Part shown: positions 19,952-30,800 of the stretch, piece by piece | Layout of the letters: every line of letters begins with the position of its first letter | Numbering within the stretch: the stretch's first letter is position 1 | NCBI RefSeq assembly: GCF_000372725.1 | Contig: NW_005197722.1 | Coordinates: 329,536-393,535, forward strand | Direction of reading: 5' to 3' | From: Emiliania huxleyi CCMP1516 | Taxonomy: Eukaryota; Haptophyta; Isochrysidales; Noelaerhabdaceae | DNA: 64,000 nucleotides | Position numbers and translations under genes: made by a program | The notes under the pieces: generated by a model | The model's input: the letters and a program-made list of their open reading frames with translations, nothing else | Told to the model about the DNA's origin: nothing | Database searches by the model: none

Positions 19952-20564
19952 ATGGCTCCCGTGGGTCGCCGCCCCCGCTTTCCCGTCGCTGCTGCTCGCG
20001 CGTGGCGGAATGCCCACGCGCCCGCCCTTCCGCCGCCCGCAGGCCAAGAAGATCCAGAAGAAGAAGGTGGTCAAGAAGTTTGCGATTGACTGCTCGCAGC
20101 CGGTCGACGACGGCATCATGGATGCCGCGTCCTTTGTGCGCCCCCCCCCCCCCCTCGCGGGCGCCGGTCGCGGGCTCTCGTCGTCCGCCCCTCCCCCCGC
20201 CGGCCTCATCGTCCCCTCCCGTCGCCGCACATCCCCTCGCGCCCGCTAGACGCTCGCCCCGCGGCGCGCCCCCAACCGGCTCGCGCACTGTGCCGCCCAG
20301 GAGAAGTTCCTGCTCGACAAGATCAAGGTGAATGGCAAGGTTGGCAACCTCGCCGACCTTGTCACGGTCTCCCGCGAGAAGGCGAAGGTGATTGTCTCTG
20401 CCGAGACGGACTTCTCCAAGCGCTATCTCAAGTACCTCTCCAAGAAGTACCTGAAGAAGCAGCAGCTGCGCGATTGGCTGCACGTCATTGCCAACAAGAA
20501 GGACTCGTACGAGCTCCGGTACTACAACATCCACGACAACGAGGCCGACGAGGACGAGGACTAA
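19952..20564 (+). CDS. RPL22: 60S ribosomal protein eL22
   Basis: Exons 19952..19960, 20043..20135 and 20301..20564 join in phase 0 by GT-AG introns to give 121 residues. That is close to the usual length of this large-subunit protein. It starts [20 protein letters not shown], continues [13 protein letters not shown] and [17 protein letters not shown], and then has [20 protein letters not shown] and [20 protein letters not shown] before an acidic tail (EADEDED). All are diagnostic of eL22. The first exon holds only three codons, a layout common in ribosomal protein genes. The second intron begins with a long C run. Confidence 0.95.
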
Positions 20565-21821
20565 GCGGGCCCCTGCGCGCTTTCTCCCGGAATTACGGCC
20601 AGTGACGTCCGCGGCGGCTCGCCGGCCCTCCGCCGCCGCGCACGCGCTGTCTGCCCGAGGTTCGTGGTGGCGTGCCCACGATAATCCCCCGGGCGGAATC
20701 GCCGCACCTGGCCTCACGGATAACACTAGTACCGCCAAGTGACCACCATATCTTGTGCGTATTCTGTACGGTGCTGGTGCTGCATGATTTGGTCTGGAAC
20801 ACTTGGAGCGCGCACGGCGGCACCGGCAGCCCGCGGGCCGCCCCCCCCACCGCCAGGCCATGGCCGCCAGGCCGCCCACGCGCCCAGGCACCGCCACAGC
20901 ACACGGCCCACGCGGGGGGGCCGCCCCCCCGGGCGGCACACGCGCCGCGCCACACGGTCACGGACACGCGGCGCGCTCCTGCCACACGGCGGAGGACGGA
21001 GAGCGCACTGTCACGGTCGTACCAGCTCAGAGATGCCCATACGTACCACCTTCGTTGACGTTGTTTTCGTACCAAGCTGTTCGCGCGTAGAGTCGAGATT
21101 TGCATTTGCCATTTTCGGGCTCCTCTCTCTGGAATCAGTCTGGATAGGGGGGTCCGACAAAAGTCAGCCCCTCCCCCCCCCCCCCCCCCCTCCCAAAATC
21201 TTGCTCAGCTGATCCAGCCAGGGGGGGAGCGGGGAAGGCCAGGCCTGGGCAAAGAAACCAGCACCTCATCAGGCTTCCCTGAGCGTCACAAGCTCGGCGA
21301 TCGCGCCAACCGGACACCACTAGTAACCTAGGGAGGATGCGAAGCATCTTCAGATGATTCGAGCAATCCAGGATGCTCCGGCATTTTAAGTTGAAAATAC
21401 CATCTAGAGATGCTCGAGCATAGGCAAGACAGTGTGCAGTACAAGTAAGGATATTCTTAGATGCATGTTATCTCAAGATGCGCATATCAACGTCCGTTCC
21501 GGGCATTTGAACGCGACCTTCGGGGGCAAAGACATGGTCTCTATGGCCCAGACTGGACTCCTCTGGGTCCCTTCTGATGCCCTAGGCCACACCTGGGCCT
21601 TACCTGGGGCTCTAGGTACCGGGCAGGGGGTTTGCCACCCGAAACTGGCATGGAGAACCTTAATACGAACATAGATGGTGGACGCAGGAGCTGACAGGGC
21701 AAGCGCTCGACCTGCCGGCCGACACAAACCTCGAGACACAAACACGTCGGCGACAGCCGGGGACCCCGGCCACTCTCGGTCTCGCTGCCAACTACCGTTC
21801 CCCCAACTCGGGCATTTTCTT
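20565..21821. other. Intergenic region with no recognised gene
   Basis: Very GC-rich to about 21000, then a C-rich run near 21173-21192 and AT-richer sequence from 21300. The last 500 bases may be the 3' untranslated part of the retroelement that follows on the minus strand. Confidence 0.4.
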
Positions 21822-21870
21822 GGAGCACTTGTGGAGTGCAGTCATCAACCTCACACCCAGGGCCGGGGAG

Positions 21871-23110
21871 CTAAGAAGCGCACCAGCGGGCCACGCGCAG
21901 GTCCTCCTTGACCTTGTGCGGGAGGCGCCTTCGGTGCCACGGCAACGTGAGCCCAACGGTGAGCGCAAAGAGCCCGGCGACGAGGATACCAGCCCCGGGT
22001 GGGAACGTCATGATGCAGCGCATAATACGTCCCGCAGCCACCTGCATCTCCCGTAGGGTCAGCGAGGATTGCGAGAGCATGACACGCAGCATGTCATCAT
22101 ACAGTACGACGCGGGCCCAATCTAGGGTGCGAGTCTGAGACCGAGCGCACCACCAGAAACCGAGGAAGAACTGAAGCTGCGCAGCGGGACGGTCCTTTAT
22201 CGCCTTGAAGACGATCCCACAGACCTCCTCCGCCCAAACATGGAAAGCGAGCATCTCGCGATCCACCGCTCCTTGTTCCGGCCCAATCAGGCCGCAGTCG
22301 TCGACATGGACGGGCATCGGTAGGGTGAGAACCTGCACCGACCGCGCCATCTGAACAACCACGTCAACAAAGAAGCGCTTGAAGGTCCCTGGCATTCCTG
22401 CGGCGCCAAAGTCTCCGCCAACATGCATGAGCAGACGCACATCCCCTCCGACCCGAAGCCGGAATCGACACAGGAAGAAGGGCCAAAGCGACCAATGAAT
22501 CGGCAAGAGCGAGAAGGCGGAATCAACGTCGGAGACACGCATAAAGTAGTCCTGACGCAGGAACCACGCGACCTCAGAATAGCTGTTCACCTGGTGACGC
22601 AACGCCTCCATCTCAGCCTCGTCGACGGCCCCATTGAGGCCCGACCGACTGTGGTCAGAGACTGGTCTGTACGCCCCCGGCTCAAGCGGACCCTTCGGAA
22701 CCGCGCCCACCGGAAAGATGATACTGGAAGGGCAGCCTGCCCGGAGCTCATTCGCCAGACCTGCATCCCACTCTCCCAGGTCGAGTGTCTTACCAGCGGC
22801 AACCCTCTTGGACAGCGCCTTGGCGACGGCGTCCTCCGCCCCAAGGGCGGACTCGTAGTTTTTGAACCAGCGATGCCCGTGGAGGCGCGCGATATCGACC
22901 CCGAGTTTGAAGCCGTCGCGCAGGCCGTCATACACGAAGGCAGCGTCGGCAGGCGTCACCCATCCTGTGCTCACCGCCCGCTGCATCACCGGTACAAAGT
23001 TGTCAAAGCGGATGCCGAAGCCGGGCAGCTCGCAAGCATAGCCCGTCTGCGCCCGCGCAGTCAGCTCCTCCATGAGCCGGACCCCGAAGGGCTCAGCCCT
23101 TGTGGGGGGT
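21871..23110 (-). CDS. Reverse transcriptase of the DIRS-like element
   Basis: The meaningful sequence begins about 23110, in the +1 frame relative to gag. The raw open frame extends upstream to 23439. RT motifs are in order: PVGAVPKGPLEPGAYRPVSD (template-grip region), SDVDSAFSLLPI (motif A aspartates), and MPVHVDDCGLIG (motif C, the counterpart of YxDD). These are followed by QLQFFLGFWW and a helical tail, LTLREMQVAAGRIMRCIMTF with PPG. That tail recalls the connection region of DIRS/Ngaro elements. The catalytic Asp pair is intact. Class assignment is by resemblance only. A Pao/BEL or other lineage is possible. Confidence 0.65.
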
Positions 23111-23640
23111 GCTGCACTTGTTGGGGTTAGGACAATCAGCGCGCTTATGGCCCGCAGGGCCCACCTTGCCCGCGCACCGCCCGAATTTGCCTTGGTCGGT
23201 GACGAACTGGTCGCACACGTGGTTGTGCTTGCATGTCCCGTCTGGCTTGAGCATCGACGGCACATGCGCCTTGCCCAAGTTCCAAGCTGTGCAAGGGGCC
23301 CCATCACTCGAAAAGCGTCCATTCCACTTCTTTGCGGTGTTGCCTGTCTCCCCGGACCGCGGCTCCCCGCCGCGTGTACGAAAAAAGGCGGACTCCTGCA
23401 CATTGGGGTACACGGCCGCGAGAATGAGGCGCGCCTCATCCATCATGCCGGCGAGATAGACCTCCTCGGTTGCCTTGCGCAGGGAGAGCGCCCCGCCAGA
23501 CTCCTCCACCTTGCGAATGAAGGCGACGAATAGACACACAGCAAGCTGCCATGGATGTCCGCGATCGAGGATCGTCTCGTAGACGACGTACTGCAGGAAA
23601 GCAGTCAGCTCCACTGTGTGCTTGAAACGGCGGTATATTT
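23093..23640 (-). CDS. Gag-like protein of the DIRS-like element
   Basis: The coding-like part starts near PKIYRRFKHTVELTAFLQYV, is helical through VYLAGMMDEARLILAAVYPN, and ends with a Cys/His cluster (CKHNHVCDQFVTDQGKFGRC...HKRADCPNPNKC) suited to nucleic-acid binding. The frame stays open upstream to 23809, but that portion is Arg/Ala-rich flank. The stop at 23093 lies next to the start of the RT frame. Confidence 0.5.
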
Positions 23641-25261
23641 TTGGGCTATCTCTCCTCAAAAACGATGTCAAGCGCCCGCTCGCAGCCAGCCGCGCCGCGC
23701 CCCTGGGCGCTCCCCGCTGCGGCGCGCCGCCCGCGCGCGGGTTGCCCAGGCGAGCGACCGCCACAGCTCGCCCCTCAGCACCCTCTGCCCGCGCACGGCC
23801 GACGCGCAAGCCCGCGGTCGCGCGCGAGCCGTCGCTTTGCGCACGCCGCCGTCTACCCGCGCTCGCTCGCGAACGAGTCCGGTGACCCTATATTCCGAGC
23901 AGCGGAGGTGTGCTTGCACCCCCTTCCCAAGGCACATGCACTTTGGAGGGAGAAAGTGGCCATTGCGGCGGCCGCAATCTCACATTTTGCGCCTCACCCC
24001 CAGCAGGCGCGTTCTCGGGGTGCTGCTCCTGCACAGGTTTTGCGGCCGCCCCGAGAGGGGGAGCGGCCGCTCCTCCGCACCATCGGCCCACGGCATCCTG
24101 GGCGGCGTCGGCGCCGCCCCAACGGCCGGCTCGGGCGCTTGCCGCCCCGCCTCGGCTACACTTTGCCGCGGCGATCCACCGGTGCGCCGCCGCACCGCGC
24201 GCCTCCCCGGAGCCTCTGTACGGCGCGATGAGCCGCCTCGGCTGCCGCCGTGGTTGCGCCGGCGCCCCTCCCGCACGGCGCGACGCGACCGCAGCCGCGT
24301 GCGTGGTCTCACTCACCTCTCCCGCCCGCGCGTCCGCCTCTCAGACCCGCGCCTCCCCTTTCCCAGGCGCCATCACCGGCACGGCCGCCGCCGCCCGTGC
24401 GGCACCCGCGGCACCTCCCGCCCCCCCTGGCGATGCTGGCCGCTACCCCGCCGCCGTAGCTACCCTCCCCACCGCTGGTGCACCGCCTCCGCCGCCCCCC
24501 TCGGCGCTTCGCCCGTGATTTTGCCACCTCCTCCTCCACCACCACCCGTCTAAGCTTCCGCCCGCCTTCTCGCCACCGCCGTCCGCGCCACCTCAGCCGC
24601 CCTCCCCGGCGCTGCACCGGCGCTGCAGTGCCGTCGGCGCCGCCGCCCGTGCCGCCTCGGCCTCTGCGCCTCCAACCTCGCCGCGTCCGCAGCGGTTCCG
24701 CCCTCGGCGCCTCCCACCTCTCACCCGCCAGGTCGAACTTCCGCCGACGATGGTGCCACCGCTGCCGCCCCCCCGCTCGAGCCTCGGCCGCCGCACCCCG
24801 CCGTCCGCGCCCCGCCGCCACCCCCTCCGTCACGGCACACGCCGGCACCACCGCTACTACCGCTGGCTCCGCCCTAGACGCCGCCGACCGCTCGCAAGAG
24901 CGGCGAGCCCGGGGCCGACACCCCTCTGTTAGGTGACGGTCGACGGCTCCTTTCGAGGCTTTGTGGCCCTTTAAGAGGGCACCAGCAGCTTGGGGGGTGC
25001 GCGCTGGATGGCCGGCGCGGTGGAGCAGCGGCGCGGAGCCGGGGGTTCGACGTGCGGCCGTCGGTGGCGCGACACGCGGCCTCCGGCGGTGATTCGCCGC
25101 GGCTCCGGCGGTGCGATTTTTGTGCGTTTTCGAAGGCTGTGGGCGGGATAAGGCCGGCTAGACCGGCCCTGGTGTGCCCTAGTGTGTTCCCTTACACCCC
25201 TGGCCCGGGAGCAGTAGCGCGGTGCGCGTCCCGAGGGCGTAGGGGCTCAAAAAACAATTGA
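23641..25261. other. GC-rich region with no recognised gene
   Basis: Long frames on both strands are Arg/Ala/Pro-rich products of CG-biased sequence and carry no motif. Composition returns to normal after about 24960. Confidence 0.5.
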
Positions 25262-26734
25262 TCAAGTTTTCAGCCACTTAGAGCACACACAGTGGGTGGG
25301 TGACGTGCCCAGTCCAGAAGAAATCATCAGCCACAGGTTGAGTGCGGCCCCAAATTCCGACTCGGTCTTCGGGTAGACGATGCGCGCACTGTGAACTGAG
25401 GTCGCCCGTTGCGTGGTGGTCGTCCCGGCGTTGAGCGACGCAGTGGTTGACGATTTTGCAACGCCGTCAGCCACCTCCCGGCTCACCTTGGCGAAAGTGA
25501 AGGTATAATCCCCAGTTGGGACGGTTGGACCGTGCTCGGACCCCCCGGCGTCAGGGATTGCAGTCTCCTTGAGCGTCCTCAGGAGGTCCAGGCTGCGGGT
25601 AATGTTCGCAAGCTTTCGGGTTTTCTCTTCCCCCTCTTCCTCGGCCTCGACGCCAGAAAGCTGCTGGGCCAGCTGCTCGACTGCCTCCATCTGGCAGATG
25701 CGTCCGGCGGAGATGGCCTGGACGATATCGCCCTTGGAGGTATCGGCAGTGATGGAGAAGGGCGTGCCCGCGGCTGGGCGGCGGCGCATCGCCACAAGGG
25801 CCTGAAGGGCGTTCGTCCCAAAGATGCGCAGGTAGCGCGGCCGGATGAGGGTGGCAAGAGTGACGGTACTCACGACTCCGACGCCTGCCATCGCCGACGC
25901 GTTGGTCGCGACAATGGTGATGGTCGGGCACCGTTGATCTGTGTCGTAGGTGCAGGATGCGATCGAGCTGCCACACGAAGGGCAAACAGCGCCGACTCCC
26001 CCGAGCCCCCCGAGGACTAGTAGCGGGATCATGACAAGGCGGTACTGGTAAACGGCGACGGAAAGCGTGCAGAGCAGGCCACCGCGGGCTCGGAGATAGG
26101 CGTGGAGGAGGGAGACCGACTCTTCTGAAGGCTCGTCAGCATGAGCACCGCCTCCACGGACTCGGCGGAGCAAGGAATCGATCCGGGTCTCAAGCACGTA
26201 CGTCTTGATGTACGTGTCCATGAAGTAGCCAACGTGCCGCCCCATGGAGCGCGTGGCGAGGTAGATGGCGGAGAAGGTGAGGAGCACACCTGCATAAGGG
26301 CCCATCGCCGCGTAGTCCCGGAACGGCTCGGCAATCGCCGCCGCCCCGTGGCGGAACAAGGGGTACCCTCCACTGAGGAGGAGGAGGACGCGGACAGGGG
26401 TGTAGTCACAGAGTGCGCGAACCTGATAGCCGACACAGTAGACGAAGACGGCCATCCTGAGGAAGAAGAGGAGCTCAGGTCCCCCGTCACCGCTTGTCAC
26501 CAGCTCAATCAGGGTGGTACCCAGCAGGTAGAGGAGGACTGCCCCAGCCCCGGCACGGTAGACCCGGCTAGTGAGAAGGGCTGCAAGACCGTCATAAGCG
26601 AGGCCCACGGCGATCGACCACAGGAATAACGTGAACTCGATCGTAGTGTAGGCCCAGCCCATCAGAGAATCGAGGCCACTGGCCTCTGCTCCCGCCTGGG
26701 ATCGCCCATTGCGACCCAGAGCTAAGAGAGACAT
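25262..26734 (-). CDS. Orphan multi-pass membrane protein (490 aa)
   Basis: A single uninterrupted frame from ATG at 26734. I do not recognise the family. About seven hydrophobic segments are visible, including TLFLWSIAVGLAYDGLAALL, AGAVLLYLLGTTLIELV, FFLRMAVFVYCVGYQV, YAGVLLTFSAIYLATRS and YRLVMIPLLVLGGLGGVGAV. A short Cys cluster (CPSCGSSIASC) lies between the last two. A soluble C-terminal third follows, with a Glu-rich helix (AEEEGEEKTRKL). GC content and codon choice are milder than in host genes such as CABIN1, and there are no introns, so acquisition or mobile cargo is possible. It lies upstream of and on the same strand as the DIRS-like element, but 1.6 kb of GC-rich DNA separates them. 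Confidence 0.65.
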   Translation of the reverse strand: MSLLALGRNGRSQAGAEASGLDSLMGWAYTTIEFTLFLWSIAVGLAYDGLAALLTSRVYRAGAGAVLLYLLGTTLIELVTSGDGGPELLFFLRMAVFVYCVGYQVRALCDYTPVRVLLLLSGGYPLFRHGAAAIAEPFRDYAAMGPYAGVLLTFSAIYLATRSMGRHVGYFMDTYIKTYVLETRIDSLLRRVRGGGAHADEPSEESVSLLHAYLRARGGLLCTLSVAVYQYRLVMIPLLVLGGLGGVGAVCPSCGSSIASCTYDTDQRCPTITIVATNASAMAGVGVVSTVTLATLIRPRYLRIFGTNALQALVAMRRRPAAGTPFSITADTSKGDIVQAISAGRICQMEAVEQLAQQLSGVEAEEEGEEKTRKLANITRSLDLLRTLKETAIPDAGGSEHGPTVPTGDYTFTFAKVSREVADGVAKSSTTASLNAGTTTTQRATSVHSARIVYPKTESEFGAALNLWLMISSGLGTSPTHCVCSKWLKT

Positions 26735-27833
26735 CGCGAAAACCGCGCCAATAAGTTGCTGCCGATAAGTTCGCCCAACGGCGGCGCGGCGTGCAATAAT
26801 TGCAAATAGGAAACCGCGCCAGACCGGCGGCGCCGAAGTGGAACGGCGCCTCGCACGGCGGACACCAGCAATATTAATAATTGACTTGAGTCGCCATGGT
26901 AGGACGCCGCCCTGAATGATGACGGCAAAGCAACCCGAATAATAATAGCCATTGCTCCCTCAGTGTAAACGACTGTGAATACCGAACTCCCCCATTCACA
27001 CCTAGTCACCGTGGCCCAACTGGGGTCAAGCCTGCAAACCCTTACCGGATCCCTTACCCCGCGCCCGCCGCTGCCCGCCGCTTTGTGCGCGGGACCTCCG
27101 AGCGCCACGAGGCTCCTGACACAGCTCCCGACTAGCGTCGGCTCCTGCTCAGACAGGCGCCAATCGACCAGTTCTCAAGCGAGCGGAGGCGGCGCTACCC
27201 GCCGGCCCGCCAGCGACGCACGCTGCAGGCGCCCCGGCGCGCAGGGCAGCCAGGCCGAACCGAACGACTACCGATGCCGGCAACGTCAATGCTCTCCTCC
27301 ATGCAGAAGGCGCTGCGCAGCCTCCTCGTCGGCGACGACGAGGTCATCCCCGCGCGCGGCTGCTCCCGGGCCGACGGCGTCGCGGAGCCGACGTCGCCCC
27401 CCGCGCCGCTCGTCTGCAGCCCCAGCCAACGTTCCGAGTTCAGGGAGCCCGGCTGCGCAGTTTTGAGCGACACATCGAGCAGGGAGGAGAAGCTGCGCGG
27501 GCTCCGCCTAGCGCAGTCACTCTGTCATTCGAACGCCAGCACCACCGCGGGCGGTGATTCGGGCGGCGCGCCCACGCCACCTGCCGCCGGGGCCGGGCGG
27601 GAGGGTATGTCGTATGAGAGCTGGCCCACGACCCACGACGCGTGTTCAGCCAGTAGATGCACGCGGAGGGCGCTCACGGGCGGGCGGAGAAGGCGAAACG
27701 CTCTGGAGCGCAGATCGCGCTGTGGGTCTCCGACGCCTCTAGGGTTCCTCTATAAGATCCCTAGTGGCGTGCTGTGAATAAACAGCGGGACGCCCCCTGA
27801 TCTTCAGCAAGTCGCTGGCGGCGGATACATCCC
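26735..27833. other. Intergenic region between divergent genes
   Basis: Holds the 5' flanks of the orphan membrane gene and of CABIN1. 26800-26950 has AT-rich patches (AATATTAATAATTG, AATAATAATAG). A frame at 27274-27777 has no recognisable motif and is not called as a gene. Confidence 0.45.
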
Positions 27834-30800
27834 ATGATTTCGATCGTCGACATCGAGTCCGCCGAGCGCGCCTCGCACCCGCTGGAGGTTGCCCGACGTG
27901 GCATCGAGGCGCAGGAGAGTGCCAATGCCGCACTCTACTCACTCGCGCTGCAGCACGAGGCGTCGGGCAGGCTCGCCGACGCCACGGCCGCCTACCGCCA
28001 GCTACTGGACCAGCCGCTCATCGCTGAGGCGGACGCGCTGCACGCTGCGACCGGCGACCCGTCGCTGCGGCTGCGTTTCCTCGCGCTGATGAACCTGAGC
28101 AACCTCGAGGCATCGGGTGGCGAGCCGGAGCAGGCGCTGCAGCACGCACTGGGTGCGGTTGCGCTGGACGAGCGCGACGGGCGGCTCTGGCTGCGGATCG
28201 GCCGGTTGGCGGGCGCCGCGCGCCTCGCCGCCCTCGAGCGGCACTCTCTTGAGCACGCCGTCCTCGCCAGCCCGCACAACCAGCTCGCGTGGTGTGCACT
28301 CGACGCGTTGCTCAGACGGGTGGGCGACACCAAAGCGGCAGCCCAGCTCGCGGCTCGCGCGGCCACCACGCGTGGTCTGCCGCCGGGCGCACTTCCTCTT
28401 CCCGTGCCCTCGCCGCCCCCGCACGCCGCGGCGGCTCTGCTCGGGCCTTCTTCCGCGGTCGCCGCGCCTCAGCTCGGCTCGGAGGGTTGCGAGGGGTGCG
28501 TCCTGTGGAGTGCGGCGGAGGAGAAGAGCACGCCGGCGCCGACGCCCACGCTTGAGATTGCCGCGCCCCGCTGGCTGTGCGTCGCGGAGGCAATTCGCGG
28601 CGCTGGCGGTGGGACGAGCGGCGGCGGGAGAGTGAGTGAAGTCACGCGCGCGGTTGTGAGCAGGCCCTTGTGGCGCTCGCTGAGGAGCCCGGCGGAGGCG
28701 CAGAGCCCGACGCAGTGCGACGGGGGGGGGGGGGGGGCAGGAGCACGTCCGCAACGCGTCGGCGCCGTGACCGTAGGCCCAGGCGCAGCATGGCTGGCGG
28801 GTCGGCGGCTAGCAATCGACCTGCCCCACGACATGGATGCAGCGCTCGCTGGGGTGCGATCGCTGGGATATAGCTGGAGGAAGACCCGAGATGTAGTCGT
28901 CACCCCGATGAACTAGCCGTCGGGGCAGCCGACCGACGCCGTCAAATGGGTCTCAACACGACTGGGGGCGTGTGGATAGGCCCCAGATGCCGCTGGCCCT
29001 CCCGATTGCGAGGCGTGGCCGCCCGTTCCTCACCTCCACCACCCATCTCCGCCCGCCACTTCTGCCGTCACCCGCCTTCTCCACCGAGCCTGCCACGCCG
29101 TCGGCCAACAAAGAGGGGCCTCCCTGACTTCTCATAACCTTCCCCGCAGGCGTCAGCTCCGCCCGCTCCGCCAGCCGCGGCGGTTGGCGGCGGTCCTGGC
29201 AGCTCCGCAGACCGCGACCGGGTGGGCGAGGCTGGTGGCCAAGGCGGCGGCGAAAGCAGCGGCCCAGGCGGCAGCGCTGCACAGGCGGCAGCATTGGGAG
29301 GGGCATGTTGGTCGGAGGCTGCGGAGGCTGTCCCGATTGAGGCCGACCAGGCTGGAGAGGTGGCATCCACGGCGTCGGTGACGACGGCCGGCGAGGAGGC
29401 TGGCGATTCGTCTCTGAGCTCGGGCGGAGCCAAGAGGCGCCATCTGGAGCAAGCCGAGCCAGTTCCCACTGCGCTGGACGCGGCTTCGGCGGTGGCCGTG
29501 GAGGAGGCGCCACCCTCAGCTTGCGGCGGCGCCTCGGCCCTAGCGGGCTCTCGCGGTGAGGAGCCGCCCCCTACCCCCACCGAGGAGGCGCCGCCTCCAA
29601 AGCGACGCAAGCCGGCGGCAGCAGCGAGCCGGCGACCGCAGCGCAGCCGCCGCGGCGCACTTGGCGCCTCTGACGTGGTGGTTAAGCGGCCGGCGAGTGC
29701 GCAGCAGTTGTTTGCGCGCTTTCTCCCGCCCCTCCCGTCCAGCCCTCCTTCCCCCGTTATCCAGCCCACCTCTGGCGTCCGGTCGGGAGCGTTGGCGGCG
29801 GCAGAGGCGGCGGCGGAGGGGCAGGCAGCGGAGGCGGGCCGGGACGCTCCTCTCGCATCCAGATGGGAGGAGGAGCGGTCCGTGTTGGCATGGCTGCGCG
29901 ACGAGCGCGTCATGCTCAACAATGGCCTCCTCGACGTCTGTTCGTCCTTTCTCGACCGCCTCCTCATCCTCCCGTCACCCGGCCCGTCCGGCGCCTCCCC
30001 GCCCTCTTCCGCTTCTCCGCCGTCCTCTGGCCCTGCCTCGGAGCGCCGCCTCGTTGCCGACGGCTTGCTCCGCCTCCCTGTGCCCGGACGCTTGCGACTG
30101 CGCGCGTCGCTGCTGACGCTTCATGCGCTGACGCGGTCGCAGACGGGATCGCCCCCCCCCCCTGCTCGTTTGCTCGCTCTCCTGGAGCTCTCGCTCGAGG
30201 ACGGGGGCAGTGGCGGTGGCAGAGGCGGCGATGGCGGCAGCAGTGGAGGCGGTGGCGATGGCGGGCCGGCGCAAGGAGGCAAGGAGAGGGAGCAAGCTGC
30301 CGCCGTGTTTGGTGAGCTACAGGCAGCGCTCCTCCTGGCCATCAGCCGAGGGGAAGAGGCCGCGCCGGACACGCTCGCGCGCCTCAGCTGGTCACTTGCA
30401 ACGAAGGCTGAGCGAGACGGCGAGGCGGTCGCGGCGACCCGCCACCTCGCAGAGTGCGCGCATGCGCTGCGCGCGATGGCCGCCGATGGCGAGGCGAGGG
30501 GCGGCGAGGAGGGTGGGGCGGCGGCAGAGGCGTTCGCGCATCCCCTCTGCGCCAGTGCTTCTCGGCGCATCACCTTGGCTGACGTGTCGGAGGCGCAGCA
30601 GCGGCACTCACTCGAGAAGTTGGTGCGAGCCGCCTTGCCACGCATGGGCTTAGTCGCCTCCACTTCTCCAGAATGGGAAGAGCCACGGGGTTCAAGCTCT
30701 TCCGCTTCCTCAGCGCATTTGCAGTCCCTCTTTCTCCCGCGCCATTTCGCCGCTCACGCCGCCCGCGCGCGCCCCCCCTCTCAGGTGCACGAGGCGCGCG

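Larger units (their letters stand above)
21822..23640 (-). mobile_element. Reverse-transcriptase retroelement (DIRS-like), partial
   Basis: The minus strand carries a gag-like frame and then an RT frame, without recognisable LTRs. Composition changes sharply near 23640, where coding sense and moderate GC give way to a GC-rich tract. The element therefore seems truncated or inserted there. The segment 21822-21898 recurs at 44846-44922, marking its 3' portion as a repeated family. No tyrosine recombinase or integrase is visible downstream. Confidence 0.6.

Noticed and set aside
19260..20939. 559-residue minus-strand open frame overlapping the eL22 gene
   Set aside because: It runs antisense to a certain ribosomal protein gene and is Arg/Ala/Gly-rich without motifs. 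Long antisense frames are expected at this GC content.
23555..24553. 332-residue plus-strand open frame
   Set aside because: Arg/Pro/Ala composition from CG-biased DNA, partly antisense to the gag-like frame; no domain.
27274..27777. 167-codon frame upstream of CABIN1
   Set aside because: No recognisable domain, low-complexity ends, and it overlaps the likely promoter. Not supported as a gene.
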